This document shows positions 15,918-24,070 of a DNA stretch of 64,000 nt, one piece after another (position 1 is the first letter of the stretch; the number at the start of each line of letters is the position of its first letter). A model generated the notes under the pieces. The model was given only the letters and a program-made list of their open reading frames with translations. It searched no databases and was not told where the DNA came from. Position numbers and translations under genes: made by a program. The stretch spans positions 62,001 through 126,000 of the forward strand of contig NZ_BAAACZ010000018.1 in NCBI RefSeq assembly GCF_039521975.1, in the 5' to 3' direction. Origin of the DNA: Alkalibacillus silvisoli (GTDB lineage Bacteria > Bacillota > Bacilli > Bacillales > Alkalibacillaceae).

Positions 15918-16793
15918 ATGACGATAAATCATATAACTGTCGTGGGGGCTGGTGTTATGGGGCGAGGCATAGCATATGTCTCGGCCCTTTCAGGTTTTCA
16001 AACTGAGCTTGTTGATGTATCAGAAAGCCAGTTACAAGATGCCTATGAACACGCCAAAAAAACCGCGGCAAAAGGTGTTAAACGTGGGAAAGTGAAAGAG
16101 AAACAAGCTGAACAACTATTAGATCACCTCCATACATCAATAGATTTAGAGACCTCAACCTCACAGTCAGACTTAATTATTGAAGCTGTTCCTGAAAAGT
16201 CAGATTTAAAACAACATGTACTTAAAACAGCTGATCAACACGCACCAAAACACGCTATATTAGCATCCAATACATCAACCATTAGTCCAACAGAATTAGG
16301 TTCTTATACCAAACGCCCTGAAAAAGTAGTCGCGATGCACTTCTTTAACCCAGTGCATGTCATGAAATTAGTTGAAATAATTAGAGGGTTAGAGACGAGT
16401 GATGAAACAGTAGAAATCATTCATCAAACAGCTAAGTTGATGGGGAAAGAAACAGTTGAAGTCAATGAATTTCCAGGTTTTGTAACCAGTAGAATAAGTG
16501 CCTTAGTAGGAAACGAAGCCTTTCATATGCTTCAAGAAGGGGTTGCTTCTGCTGAGGATATTGATAAGGCGATTAAACTTGGACTCAACTATCCAATGGG
16601 ACCACTAGAGTTAGGTGATTTAGTCGGCCTAGATGCAAGGTTAAATAATTTAAACTACTTGTATGAAACATTAGGAGAAAAATACCGTCCCGCACCACTG
16701 CTCGAAAAATATGTAAAAGCAGGAAGGCTAGGGCGAAAAACAGGTCGCGGGGTTTATGACTATACTGATGAAAACGAGTTGATTAAAAGATGA
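15918..16793 (+). CDS. paaH: 3-hydroxyadipyl-CoA dehydrogenase PaaH
   Basis: 291 residues of the 3-hydroxyacyl-CoA dehydrogenase family: NAD-binding GAGVMGRGIAYVSA at the N-terminus, EAVPEKSDLK, SNTSTISPTELG, MHFFNPVHVMKLVEI with the catalytic His, and the C-terminal domain with GFVTSRISALVGNEAF and LGLNYPMGPLELGDLVGLD. In the paa operon it oxidises 3-hydroxyadipyl-CoA. The GTG at 15912 is an alternative start; ATG 15918 fits AAAGG better. The stop overlaps the thiolase start (ATGA). Confidence 0.9.
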   Translation: MTINHITVVGAGVMGRGIAYVSALSGFQTELVDVSESQLQDAYEHAKKTAAKGVKRGKVKEKQAEQLLDHLHTSIDLETSTSQSDLIIEAVPEKSDLKQHVLKTADQHAPKHAILASNTSTISPTELGSYTKRPEKVVAMHFFNPVHVMKLVEIIRGLETSDETVEIIHQTAKLMGKETVEVNEFPGFVTSRISALVGNEAFHMLQEGVASAEDIDKAIKLGLNYPMGPLELGDLVGLDARLNNLNYLYETLGEKYRPAPLLEKYVKAGRLGRKTGRGVYDYTDENELIKR

Positions 16794-17989
16794 ATGAAGT
16801 GGTTATTGTAGATGCTGTGAGAACGCCGATTGGTCGATATAAAGGGGCATTAAAAACGGTTCGCCCTGATGACTTGGGTGCTATAGTGATCCAGGCATTA
16901 TTAGAACGAAATAGTGAAATCCCTCTTGAAGAGATAGAGGAAGTCATTTTTGGTAATGCCAATCAAGCAGGTGAAGATAACCGTAATGTTGCACGTATGT
17001 CGACTTTGTTAGCAGGCTTGCCTACTAGTGTCAGTGCAACAACAGTTAATCGTCTTTGTGGATCTGGTATGGATGCGGTTATCTCAGCAGCTCGTGCAAT
17101 CGCAGTTGGAGATGGTGATTTATATATTGCTGGTGGGACTGAAAGCATGACAAGAGCGCCTTATGTCATGGCTAAACCAGAGAAAGACTTTCCACGAGGC
17201 AATATGGAGATGTATGATACGACGATTGGCTGGCGGTTTACAAATACAAAATTAGAAGAAATGTATGGGGCTGACCCGATGCCTCAAACAGCTGACAACG
17301 TGGCGAAACGTTATGGGATTACGAGAGAAGAACAAGATGAATTCGCTTATAGTAGTCAAATGAAGGCTAAAGAAGCGACCGAAAACGCCCGCTTTCAAGA
17401 TGAGATTGTTCCAGTCAAATATTATGACAAAAAAGGAAATGAGTTCGAAATTACACTAGATGAGCATCCACGCCCTAATACAACACGTGATCAGCTTAGA
17501 AAGCTTAAGCCCATTTTTGAAAAGGGTACGGTTACAGCTGGGAATGCTTCAGGTGTTAATGATGGTGCGTCGGCTTTACTTCTTATGAGTAAAGAGAAAG
17601 CAAAGCAGTTAGGTATAAAGCCTTTAGCCAAATATGTTGGTGGGGCTACAGCTGGTTTAGAGCCAGATGTTATGGGACTTGGTCCGATCTATTCTACTCA
17701 AAAATTGTTAAAACGCACAAACCGCTCAATCGACGAAATTGATTTAGTAGAGTTAAATGAAGCTTTTGCATCGCAATCTTTAGAGTGTATGAAGCAATTA
17801 AATTTAGACCAAGAGATCGTTAATGTAAATGGTGGAGCAATTGCTTTTGGTCATCCACTTGGTGCTAGTGGTGCGCGTATTTTAACGACTTTAATTCATG
17901 AAATGAAAAAGCGTGATTCGAAACTAGGCCTAGCAACAATGTGTGTTGGTGTTGGGCAGGGAATATCAACACTTATAGAGAATGTATAA
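16790..17989 (+). CDS. paaJ: Thiolase, probably 3-oxoadipyl-CoA/3-oxo-5,6-dehydrosuberyl-CoA thiolase
   Basis: 399 residues with all thiolase landmarks: nucleophilic Cys90 in NRLCGSGMD, AGGTESMTRAPYVM, GNASGVNDGASALLLM, NEAFASQ, His355 in GHPLGASGAR and Cys385 in CVGVGQG. As the last core gene of the paa operon it should release acetyl-CoA and then succinyl-CoA from the beta-oxidation intermediates. It overlaps paaH by four bases. A general acetyl-CoA acetyltransferase role cannot be excluded from sequence alone. Confidence 0.9.
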   Translation: MNEVVIVDAVRTPIGRYKGALKTVRPDDLGAIVIQALLERNSEIPLEEIEEVIFGNANQAGEDNRNVARMSTLLAGLPTSVSATTVNRLCGSGMDAVISAARAIAVGDGDLYIAGGTESMTRAPYVMAKPEKDFPRGNMEMYDTTIGWRFTNTKLEEMYGADPMPQTADNVAKRYGITREEQDEFAYSSQMKAKEATENARFQDEIVPVKYYDKKGNEFEITLDEHPRPNTTRDQLRKLKPIFEKGTVTAGNASGVNDGASALLLMSKEKAKQLGIKPLAKYVGGATAGLEPDVMGLGPIYSTQKLLKRTNRSIDEIDLVELNEAFASQSLECMKQLNLDQEIVNVNGGAIAFGHPLGASGARILTTLIHEMKKRDSKLGLATMCVGVGQGISTLIENV

Positions 17990-18024
17990 TTAAAGGAAGT
18001 CCTAAAGGTTTAAGGAGGAATGTT

Positions 18025-18999
18025 ATGAACTCAGTATGTGACCTATTAAACATTAACTATCCAATCGTTTTAGGCGGAATGGGAAATATTAGTAGCCCTA
18101 GATTAACTCAAGCGGTATCTGAGGCTGGTGGTTTAGGAACAATCGGGTGCGGGACAATGTCACTAGAAGAAGTAGAAAAGAAAATCATTGCAACAAAAGA
18201 AATGACTCATAATCCTTTTGCAGTCAATATTGCAATGGCTGTTGCACCTGATGTCGAGCAAATGATTCAATTAGTCATTGACCAACAAGTCCCCGTTGTA
18301 TCACTCTCAGCAGGAAACCCAGCCCCTTATATTCCTCGTTTACAAGAACATGGTATTAAGGTGATGGCGTTAGTCGCCTCAGTAAAGCATGCTAAAAAAG
18401 CAGAAGAAGCAGGAGCAGACTTGCTTGTCGCTGAAGGTTATGAAGCAGCTGGAATTAACTCGAACCTTGAACTAACAACTTTTACATTAATTCCCCAAAT
18501 AGTGAGGCATGTTAATATACCAGTTCTTGCAGCCGGTGGCGTTGGGGATGGTAAGGGGTTAGCAGCTGCTTTAATGCTTGGAGCTAGCGGTGTACAGATG
18601 GGGACACGTTTTATCGTAACGGAAGAGGCTCCTTTTCATGATCATTATAAAGAGAGGGTTCTAGAGGCTAACGGGACGGGGACGACAATTGTAGGTCGGA
18701 CGGTTGGCCAAGTTAGAAGGATACTAAACACCTCATACGCGAAAAAACTGAAGCACCTTGAAAAGTCAGGGATCACCCTAGATGATTATCGACACTTAAC
18801 TTCTGAAAAATTGCATTCTAAAGGTGCATTAGACGGCGATTTAGATAATGGTTTTTTAAACAGTGGTCAAGTTACTGGGTTGATTGATGATATTCCGACC
18901 GTTCAAGAATTAATTGAAGGAATGATAGAAGAAGCGGCTGAACAGATGGAACAGTCCCGATCTTTGTTAAAAGTAGAGAATGATCAATTAAAATATTAG
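18025..18999 (+). CDS. FMN-dependent oxidoreductase of the nitronate monooxygenase/FabK family
   Basis: 324 residues forming a TIM barrel of the NMO/FabK family: YPIVLGGMGNISSPRLTQA, VNIAMAVAPDVEQM, VVSLSAGNPAPYIPRL, AEGYEAAGINSN and the FMN phosphate site AAGGVGDGKGLAAALMLGA followed by GVQMGTRF. Members oxidise nitronates or reduce enoyl thioesters. ATG 18025 follows AAGGAGGA; the frame runs back into the thiolase gene. It is 36 bases after paaJ, so likely co-transcribed. A role in this pathway (for instance reducing or repairing an unsaturated CoA ester) is inference. Confidence 0.8.
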   Translation: MNSVCDLLNINYPIVLGGMGNISSPRLTQAVSEAGGLGTIGCGTMSLEEVEKKIIATKEMTHNPFAVNIAMAVAPDVEQMIQLVIDQQVPVVSLSAGNPAPYIPRLQEHGIKVMALVASVKHAKKAEEAGADLLVAEGYEAAGINSNLELTTFTLIPQIVRHVNIPVLAAGGVGDGKGLAAALMLGASGVQMGTRFIVTEEAPFHDHYKERVLEANGTGTTIVGRTVGQVRRILNTSYAKKLKHLEKSGITLDDYRHLTSEKLHSKGALDGDLDNGFLNSGQVTGLIDDIPTVQELIEGMIEEAAEQMEQSRSLLKVENDQLKY

Positions 19000-19039
19000 A
19001 AAATAAACAATTTTCTAATTAAATAGATTGTTTTCGTTA

Positions 19040-19067
19040 TTACAAAATGATACAATAGCGTTATAAT
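19040..19067 (+). promoter_or_regulatory. Predicted SigA promoter of the phenylalanine/2-oxoacid dehydrogenase operon
   Basis: TTACAA (19040-19045), 16-base spacer, TATAAT (19062-19067). A perfect inverted repeat CGTTA-TAA-TAACG (19059-19071) covers the -10 box and uses the same arms as the repeat at the paaA promoter, suggesting shared control. Confidence 0.5.
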
Positions 19068-19096
19068 AACGTCATATGTATAAAGCTGTCGAATTA

Positions 19097-19110
19097 TGAA
19101 AGCGCTTTAA
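19097..19110. promoter_or_regulatory. CcpA cre-like site
   Basis: TGAAAGCGCTTTAA matches the cre consensus TGWAANCGNTNWCA with one mismatch (A for C at position 13) and lies downstream of the predicted promoter, a position typical of carbon catabolite repression by roadblock. Confidence 0.45.
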
Positions 19111-19153
19111 TTGATGGAGTTTCTAATCATACGTTATGGAAGTGGGCGATGGT

Positions 19154-19537
19154 ATGAAGCCTGGTATGGAAATCGGTAGAACTGAAACAATCGAAATTAA
19201 AGTGACAGAGGATATGTTTGCGAATTTTGAAGGCTATGTCATTCACCCAGTCTACTCAACGGTAGCTATGGTTTACCACATGGAGTGGGTGTCACGAAAA
19301 ATTATTTTACCATTCTTAGAGGAGCACGAAGAAGGGATGGGAGCTTCAGTTGAAGTTAAGCACATTGATGCTGCCCCTTTAAATACTAAAGTGGTCCTAA
19401 CAGCAACTTTGACAGAATATCATAACCATCAGGTGATTACATCTATAAAAGCATATCGAGATCAGACACTAATCGGTAAAGGTAATGTCAAGCAAGTGAT
19501 TCTCCCTAAAGAAGTAATTGAGAAGCGAATTGGATAA
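19154..19537 (+). CDS. FlK-type hotdog acyl-CoA thioesterase
   Basis: 127 residues. The N-terminus MKPGMEIGRTETIEIKV aligns by memory with the start of fluoroacetyl-CoA thioesterase FlK (MKDGMRVG), which decides ATG 19154 over ATG 19136. Other matches are VYSTVAMVYHMEWVSRK (central helix), GMGASVEVKHIDAAPL and the final strands. The hotdog fold hydrolyses small acyl-CoA thioesters. No classical PaaI is present in the window, so this may be the proof-reading thioesterase of the phenylacetate pathway or one acting on the phenylpyruvate branch; inference from position. Confidence 0.75.
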   Translation: MKPGMEIGRTETIEIKVTEDMFANFEGYVIHPVYSTVAMVYHMEWVSRKIILPFLEEHEEGMGASVEVKHIDAAPLNTKVVLTATLTEYHNHQVITSIKAYRDQTLIGKGNVKQVILPKEVIEKRIG

Positions 19538-19578
19538 TTGTATGTTAATTAACAATTCCCTTAATTAGGAGGTTTACT

Positions 19579-20733
19579 ATGAGCTTTTTAACGGCATCAT
19601 CAAAAAATGATGAAATCGAGAATATGTCACTTCTCGAAAAAATGTCTGAACATGAGCAAGTTGTCTTTTGTAATGATCCTTCTACTAACCTTAAAGCAAT
19701 TATTGCAATACATAGTACCAAGCTTGGTCCAGCTATTGGTGGGTGCCGTATGCATCCTTACGAAAGTTTTGATGAAGCATTAGATGATGTATTAAGACTT
19801 TCCAAAGGTATGAGCTACAAATGTGCAGCAGCTGACGTAGACTTCGGTGGAGGCAAGGCTGTCATAATTGGAGATCCCCTTACAGATAAATCACCAGAAC
19901 TATTCCGCGCATTCGGCCAATTTGTTGAATCTCTCGGCGGTCGATTTTATACCGGTACAGACATGGGAACGACAATGGAAGATTTTATCCACGCAATGAA
20001 AGAAACAAATAATGTCGTTGGTATTCCTGAAGCATATGGGGGTGGTGGGGACTCGTCAGTTCCTACCGCAGAAAGTGTTATATATGGACTAAAAGCGACG
20101 AACAAAATGTTATTTGGTAATGAAAGCTTACAACCTGTAACCTATGCGATTCAAGGCTTAGGTAAAGTTGGGTTTAAAGTAGCTGAACGCTTACTTAAAG
20201 AAGGAGCAACAATTTGCGTATCAGATGTTAATGTAGATTCGATTCAAGCGATCCAAGAGAAAGCAGCCCAGACATCAGAAGGAACTGTAACAATTGTTGA
20301 AACAAATGAAATCTACTCGCAAAAAGCAGATGTTTATATTCCATGTGCGATGGGCGGCATTATTAATGATACGACAATTGACCAATTCCAATTTAAAGCG
20401 ATAGCAGGTTCTGCGAATAACCAGTTGCTTGAGGAAAAGCATGGAATCGAATTAGCTAAAAAAGGCATTCTTTATGCGCCAGATTATATTATTAATTCAG
20501 GAGGGCTCATTCAAGTTTCTGATGAGTTATATGGTGCTAACAAAGAACGTGTCTTACTTAAAACCAAGGAGATTTATAATACGATTTTAGAAGTTTATAA
20601 ACAGGCTGATTTATACCAAATATCAACAGTTGAAGCAGCTAATCAACTTTGTGAAAGAGTTATGGCTAACCGTGAGAAACGTAATAGTTTTTACACACGT
20701 TCGATTAGTCCAAAATGGAACTTACGTCATTAA
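19579..20733 (+). CDS. Amino-acid dehydrogenase of the Leu/Phe/Val group, probably phenylalanine dehydrogenase
   Basis: 384 residues. The substrate domain has GPAIGGCRM, SKGMSYKCAAADVDFGGGK with the two catalytic lysines, and GRFYTGTDMGTTMEDF; the NAD domain has IQGLGKVGFKVAE, and GSANNQLLE follows. The ADVDFGGGK and GRFYTGTDMGT segments, as I remember them, match phenylalanine dehydrogenases of Thermoactinomyces/Bacillus better than leucine dehydrogenases (AGLNLGGGK). The enzyme reversibly deaminates phenylalanine to phenylpyruvate with NAD. AGGAGGT precedes ATG 19579. Its position ahead of a 2-oxoacid dehydrogenase and after the paa genes supports a phenylalanine role; leucine dehydrogenase is the alternative. 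Confidence 0.8.
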   Translation: MSFLTASSKNDEIENMSLLEKMSEHEQVVFCNDPSTNLKAIIAIHSTKLGPAIGGCRMHPYESFDEALDDVLRLSKGMSYKCAAADVDFGGGKAVIIGDPLTDKSPELFRAFGQFVESLGGRFYTGTDMGTTMEDFIHAMKETNNVVGIPEAYGGGGDSSVPTAESVIYGLKATNKMLFGNESLQPVTYAIQGLGKVGFKVAERLLKEGATICVSDVNVDSIQAIQEKAAQTSEGTVTIVETNEIYSQKADVYIPCAMGGIINDTTIDQFQFKAIAGSANNQLLEEKHGIELAKKGILYAPDYIINSGGLIQVSDELYGANKERVLLKTKEIYNTILEVYKQADLYQISTVEAANQLCERVMANREKRNSFYTRSISPKWNLRH

Positions 20734-20754
20734 ATAAGTATTGGGGGTCTTGAA

Positions 20755-21810
20755 ATGGAAGAACAATTCCCAATGAAACAAATGATCGATGACCAAGGGA
20801 ATATAATTGATTCATCACATGAATTGGAGATTAATGAAGAGCTTGTACAAACAATGTATTACCACATGTTAAGGATAAGGACATTTGACCGAAAGTCTAT
20901 CAATTTGCAACGGCAAGGACGAATAGGGACATATCCACCATTTGAAGGTCAAGAGGCTTCTCAGGTAGGTAGTGCACTTGCCTTAAAGGATGGGGACTGG
21001 ATGTTTCCAACTTATCGTGATCATGGAGCGACTTTAACTTTCGGTGCAGATATGGTCCGAACGTTTCAGTATTGGAATGGGCGTCAAGAAGGCTGTGTCC
21101 CGCCAAGCGGTAAACATATTTTCCCTCAAGCAGTTCCGATCGCTACACAAATTCCACACGCTGTTGGCGCGGCTTGGGCTGAAAAACGTAAAGGAACCAA
21201 TCACATTGCTTTAGCTTACTTTGGTGATGGTGCTACGTCTGAAGGTGACTTTCATGAAGGGTTAAATTTCGCAACAGTTTTTAGGACACCAACCGTCTTC
21301 TTTAACCAAAACAACGGCTATGCAATTTCAATCCCGATCGAAAAACAGATGAATTCTAAAACAATTGCTCAAAAAGGATTGGCTTATGATTTACCGAGTG
21401 TGCGTGTTGATGGTAATGATTGTTTTTCTGTATATTTTGAAACAAAACGTGCAGTCGAACGCGCTAGAACAGGTGGAGGGCCAACTTTATTAGAAGCTGT
21501 GACGTGGCGAACAGGAGCACATACGACAGCTGATGATCCGACGAAGTATCGCCCTGAAGGCCAAGGTGATGAGATCGTTCATCCAATCGATCGTTTAGAA
21601 ATGTTTATGAAAAACTATAATTTTTGGGATGAGAGTTGGATTAAACAAACGAAAGAGAGATTGGATACTGAAGTTGAAGAGGCTGTTGAAGCGATGGAAA
21701 ACAGTCCTGCAGCTGATCCTAAAGATCTATTTGACCATGTATTCGAACAATTGCCAGAACAGATAGAAGAGCAAAAAGATCAATATTTAATGCATCTAAA
21801 GGGGGATTAA
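20755..21810 (+). CDS. 2-oxoacid dehydrogenase E1 component, alpha subunit
   Basis: 351 residues. RQGRIGTYPPFEGQEASQVG and MFPTYRDHGATLTFG are the substrate-side segments; the thiamine-diphosphate motif is GDGATSEGDFHEGLNFA (from about residue 157) closing with NQNNGYAIS. It forms the decarboxylase heterotetramer with the next gene. The family includes pyruvate and branched-chain dehydrogenases; the GTYPPFEGQEA segment is PDH-like. Context (amino-acid dehydrogenase upstream, phenylacetyl-CoA pathway adjacent) suggests phenylpyruvate, giving phenylacetyl-CoA. Confidence 0.9.
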   Translation: MEEQFPMKQMIDDQGNIIDSSHELEINEELVQTMYYHMLRIRTFDRKSINLQRQGRIGTYPPFEGQEASQVGSALALKDGDWMFPTYRDHGATLTFGADMVRTFQYWNGRQEGCVPPSGKHIFPQAVPIATQIPHAVGAAWAEKRKGTNHIALAYFGDGATSEGDFHEGLNFATVFRTPTVFFNQNNGYAISIPIEKQMNSKTIAQKGLAYDLPSVRVDGNDCFSVYFETKRAVERARTGGGPTLLEAVTWRTGAHTTADDPTKYRPEGQGDEIVHPIDRLEMFMKNYNFWDESWIKQTKERLDTEVEEAVEAMENSPAADPKDLFDHVFEQLPEQIEEQKDQYLMHLKGD

Positions 21811-21811
21811 T

Positions 21812-22831
21812 GTGGATTTAAAGGTCGAACAGAAACCGAAATCAAACAATAAAACCCACCAGATGACAATGATTCAAGCAATTAATGATGGCTTGAAAAC
21901 GATGCTCGAATTAGACGATACAACGATTTTACTCGGAGAAGATATCGGGAAAAATGGTGGTGTATTTCGAGCAACAGAAGGGTTACAAGAAATATTCGGT
22001 GAAGAACGTGTTGTTGATACACCTTTATCAGAGTCAGGGATCGTTGGAACGTCAGTCGGACTGGCTGTAAATGGTTTTAAGCCAGTTGTAGAAATGCAGT
22101 TTATGGGCTTTATTTACCCGGCTTATGATCAAATTATGACTCATGTATCACGCCTTAGAATGAAAACAATGGGTCATTACTCAGCACCAATGGTTATTCG
22201 AGCGCCATATGGGGCTGGTATTCGAGCACCGGAAATTCATTCAGATAGTGCTGAGGCATTGTTTACTCATATGCCTGGAATGAAAGTCATTTGCCCGGCT
22301 ACCCCTTATGATGCCAAAGGGTTATTAATAGAAGCGATCGAAGACCCAGACCCAGTTATTTTTATGGAGCCGATGCGAAGTTACCGGGCTCAACGAGAAG
22401 AAGTACCAGAAGGAAAATACACTGTAGAAATTGGAAAAGGAGCTACATTACAAGAAGGTATGGATGTGACAGTGATTGCTTGGGGTGCGATGGTACCAGT
22501 GGCACTCAAAGCAGCTAAGCAAGCTGAACAGAAGAACATAAACTGTGAAGTATTAGATTTAAGAACATTGTATCCATTAGACCGAGATTTAATTGCCGAG
22601 TCAGTCCAAAAAACGGGCCGTGCTGTCATAGTTCATGAAGCGCATGGGACTGGTGGACTTGGAAATGATCTTTTATCAGTCATTAATGATACATCATTCT
22701 TATATTTAAGAGCGCCAATTGAACGCGTAACCGGATTTGATGTGCCTGTGCCATTTTTCGCATTAGAAGAACACTATTTACCAACTGCTAAACGCGTCTT
22801 ATCGAGTATTGAAAAAGCAGTCCACTTTTAA
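21812..22831 (+). CDS. 2-oxoacid dehydrogenase E1 component, beta subunit
   Basis: 339 residues: MTMIQAINDGLKTMLE, LLGEDIGKNGGVFRAT, TPLSESGIVGTSVGLAVNG, MQFMGFIYPAYDQ, and the C-terminal transketolase domain with RTLYPLDRDLI and HEAHGTGGLG. Start is GTG 21812, six bases after GGGGG; the overlapping ATG at 21810 stops after three codons. It follows the alpha subunit directly, as expected for a heterotetrameric E1. Confidence 0.92.
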   Translation: MDLKVEQKPKSNNKTHQMTMIQAINDGLKTMLELDDTTILLGEDIGKNGGVFRATEGLQEIFGEERVVDTPLSESGIVGTSVGLAVNGFKPVVEMQFMGFIYPAYDQIMTHVSRLRMKTMGHYSAPMVIRAPYGAGIRAPEIHSDSAEALFTHMPGMKVICPATPYDAKGLLIEAIEDPDPVIFMEPMRSYRAQREEVPEGKYTVEIGKGATLQEGMDVTVIAWGAMVPVALKAAKQAEQKNINCEVLDLRTLYPLDRDLIAESVQKTGRAVIVHEAHGTGGLGNDLLSVINDTSFLYLRAPIERVTGFDVPVPFFALEEHYLPTAKRVLSSIEKAVHF

Positions 22832-22849
22832 CTAAAGGGGGGAAAAGCA

Positions 22850-24070
22850 TTGCTAGAAGTTAAATTACACGATATCGGCGAAGGAATGACTGAAGGGGAA
22901 ATCGTTCACTACTTCGTAAAAGAAGGCGACACCGTTACGACCGACCAACCTCTTGTTGAAGTACAAACGGATAAAATGGTTGCTGAACTACCTTCGCCTG
23001 GAAACGGAGAGATCCATGAAATATTAATCCCTATCGGTGAAACCGTTCAAGTCGGTACAACACTAATATACATAGAAGGTGTTGGCCCATCTAAATCTAC
23101 ACAAGCTAAAAAACCGAATGATCAAACAACTATTAAACCTACTCAAGGCTTACAACAACAACGAGTTCAAACGACGATTAACCGGGTATTAGCAACCCCT
23201 TATACGAGAAAGATTGCCCGTGATCATCATATTGATATAGAGAAAGTATCTGCTTCTGACCCATCAGGTAGGGTAACAGAGGAAGATGTCTACCAATATA
23301 TTAATAAGTCTAACAACCAACCACCTACTATAGAATCTAGTGAACAGCCAATCAAATTAGAATTACAACAGCCAAAAGAACAAGAAACAATCCCTTTTCG
23401 TGGTATACGTAAAACGATTGCTAATAAAATGACTCAATCTATATACACAATACCTCATGTGACACACTTTGATGAAATCAATCTGACAAGGCTGTTTCAC
23501 CTTCGAGAAGATCTAAAAAAGTCTGGTGAAAACATTTCAGTTTCTGCCTTCCTACTTAAAGCACTTGTCATGGCATTAAAGGACTTCCCAATATTTAACG
23601 CACAATTAGATGAAGAAAATGAACAAATCATTTTAAAGAAGAATTATCATATTGGATTAGCAACAGACACAGATGAAGGCCTTGTTGTCCCTGTGTTACA
23701 CAACGCAAACCAAAAATCATTACGTCAAATCCATCAAGAAATTAAGTCGATTAATAATAAAGCACAGAACGGTGGCCTACAACCAAGGGAATTACAAGGA
23801 AGCACATTTACTATGAGTAATGTTGGACCACTTGGTAGCACTGGAGCCACACCAATCATTAACTATCCTGAGACGGCTTTAATTGCTTTTCATAAGACGC
23901 GGAAAATGCCAGTCTTTAATGAACATGAAGAGATCGTTGTTGGTCATATGATGAATGTATCTATGTCATTTGACCACCGGGTGGCAGATGGAGCAACAGC
24001 TGTAGCTTTCACAAATCGTTTAGCTAGTCTGATCGAAAATCCAAACAATTTAATGTTGGAGCTGGTATAG
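22850..24070 (+). CDS. Dihydrolipoamide acyltransferase E2 of the 2-oxoacid dehydrogenase complex
   Basis: 406 residues: one N-terminal lipoyl domain (DIGEGMTEGEIVHYFVKEGD, lipoyl Lys42 in TDKMV), a Gln/Thr-rich linker, a peripheral subunit-binding domain (ATPYTRKIARDHHIDIEKV, GRVTEEDV) and the catalytic acyltransferase domain (PFRGIRKTIANKM, SFDHRVADGATA with catalytic His near 376). TTG start 22850 follows AAGGGGGG. It transfers the acyl group from E1 to CoA; acyl specificity cannot be read from sequence. Confidence 0.92.
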   Translation: MLEVKLHDIGEGMTEGEIVHYFVKEGDTVTTDQPLVEVQTDKMVAELPSPGNGEIHEILIPIGETVQVGTTLIYIEGVGPSKSTQAKKPNDQTTIKPTQGLQQQRVQTTINRVLATPYTRKIARDHHIDIEKVSASDPSGRVTEEDVYQYINKSNNQPPTIESSEQPIKLELQQPKEQETIPFRGIRKTIANKMTQSIYTIPHVTHFDEINLTRLFHLREDLKKSGENISVSAFLLKALVMALKDFPIFNAQLDEENEQIILKKNYHIGLATDTDEGLVVPVLHNANQKSLRQIHQEIKSINNKAQNGGLQPRELQGSTFTMSNVGPLGSTGATPIINYPETALIAFHKTRKMPVFNEHEEIVVGHMMNVSMSFDHRVADGATAVAFTNRLASLIENPNNLMLELV

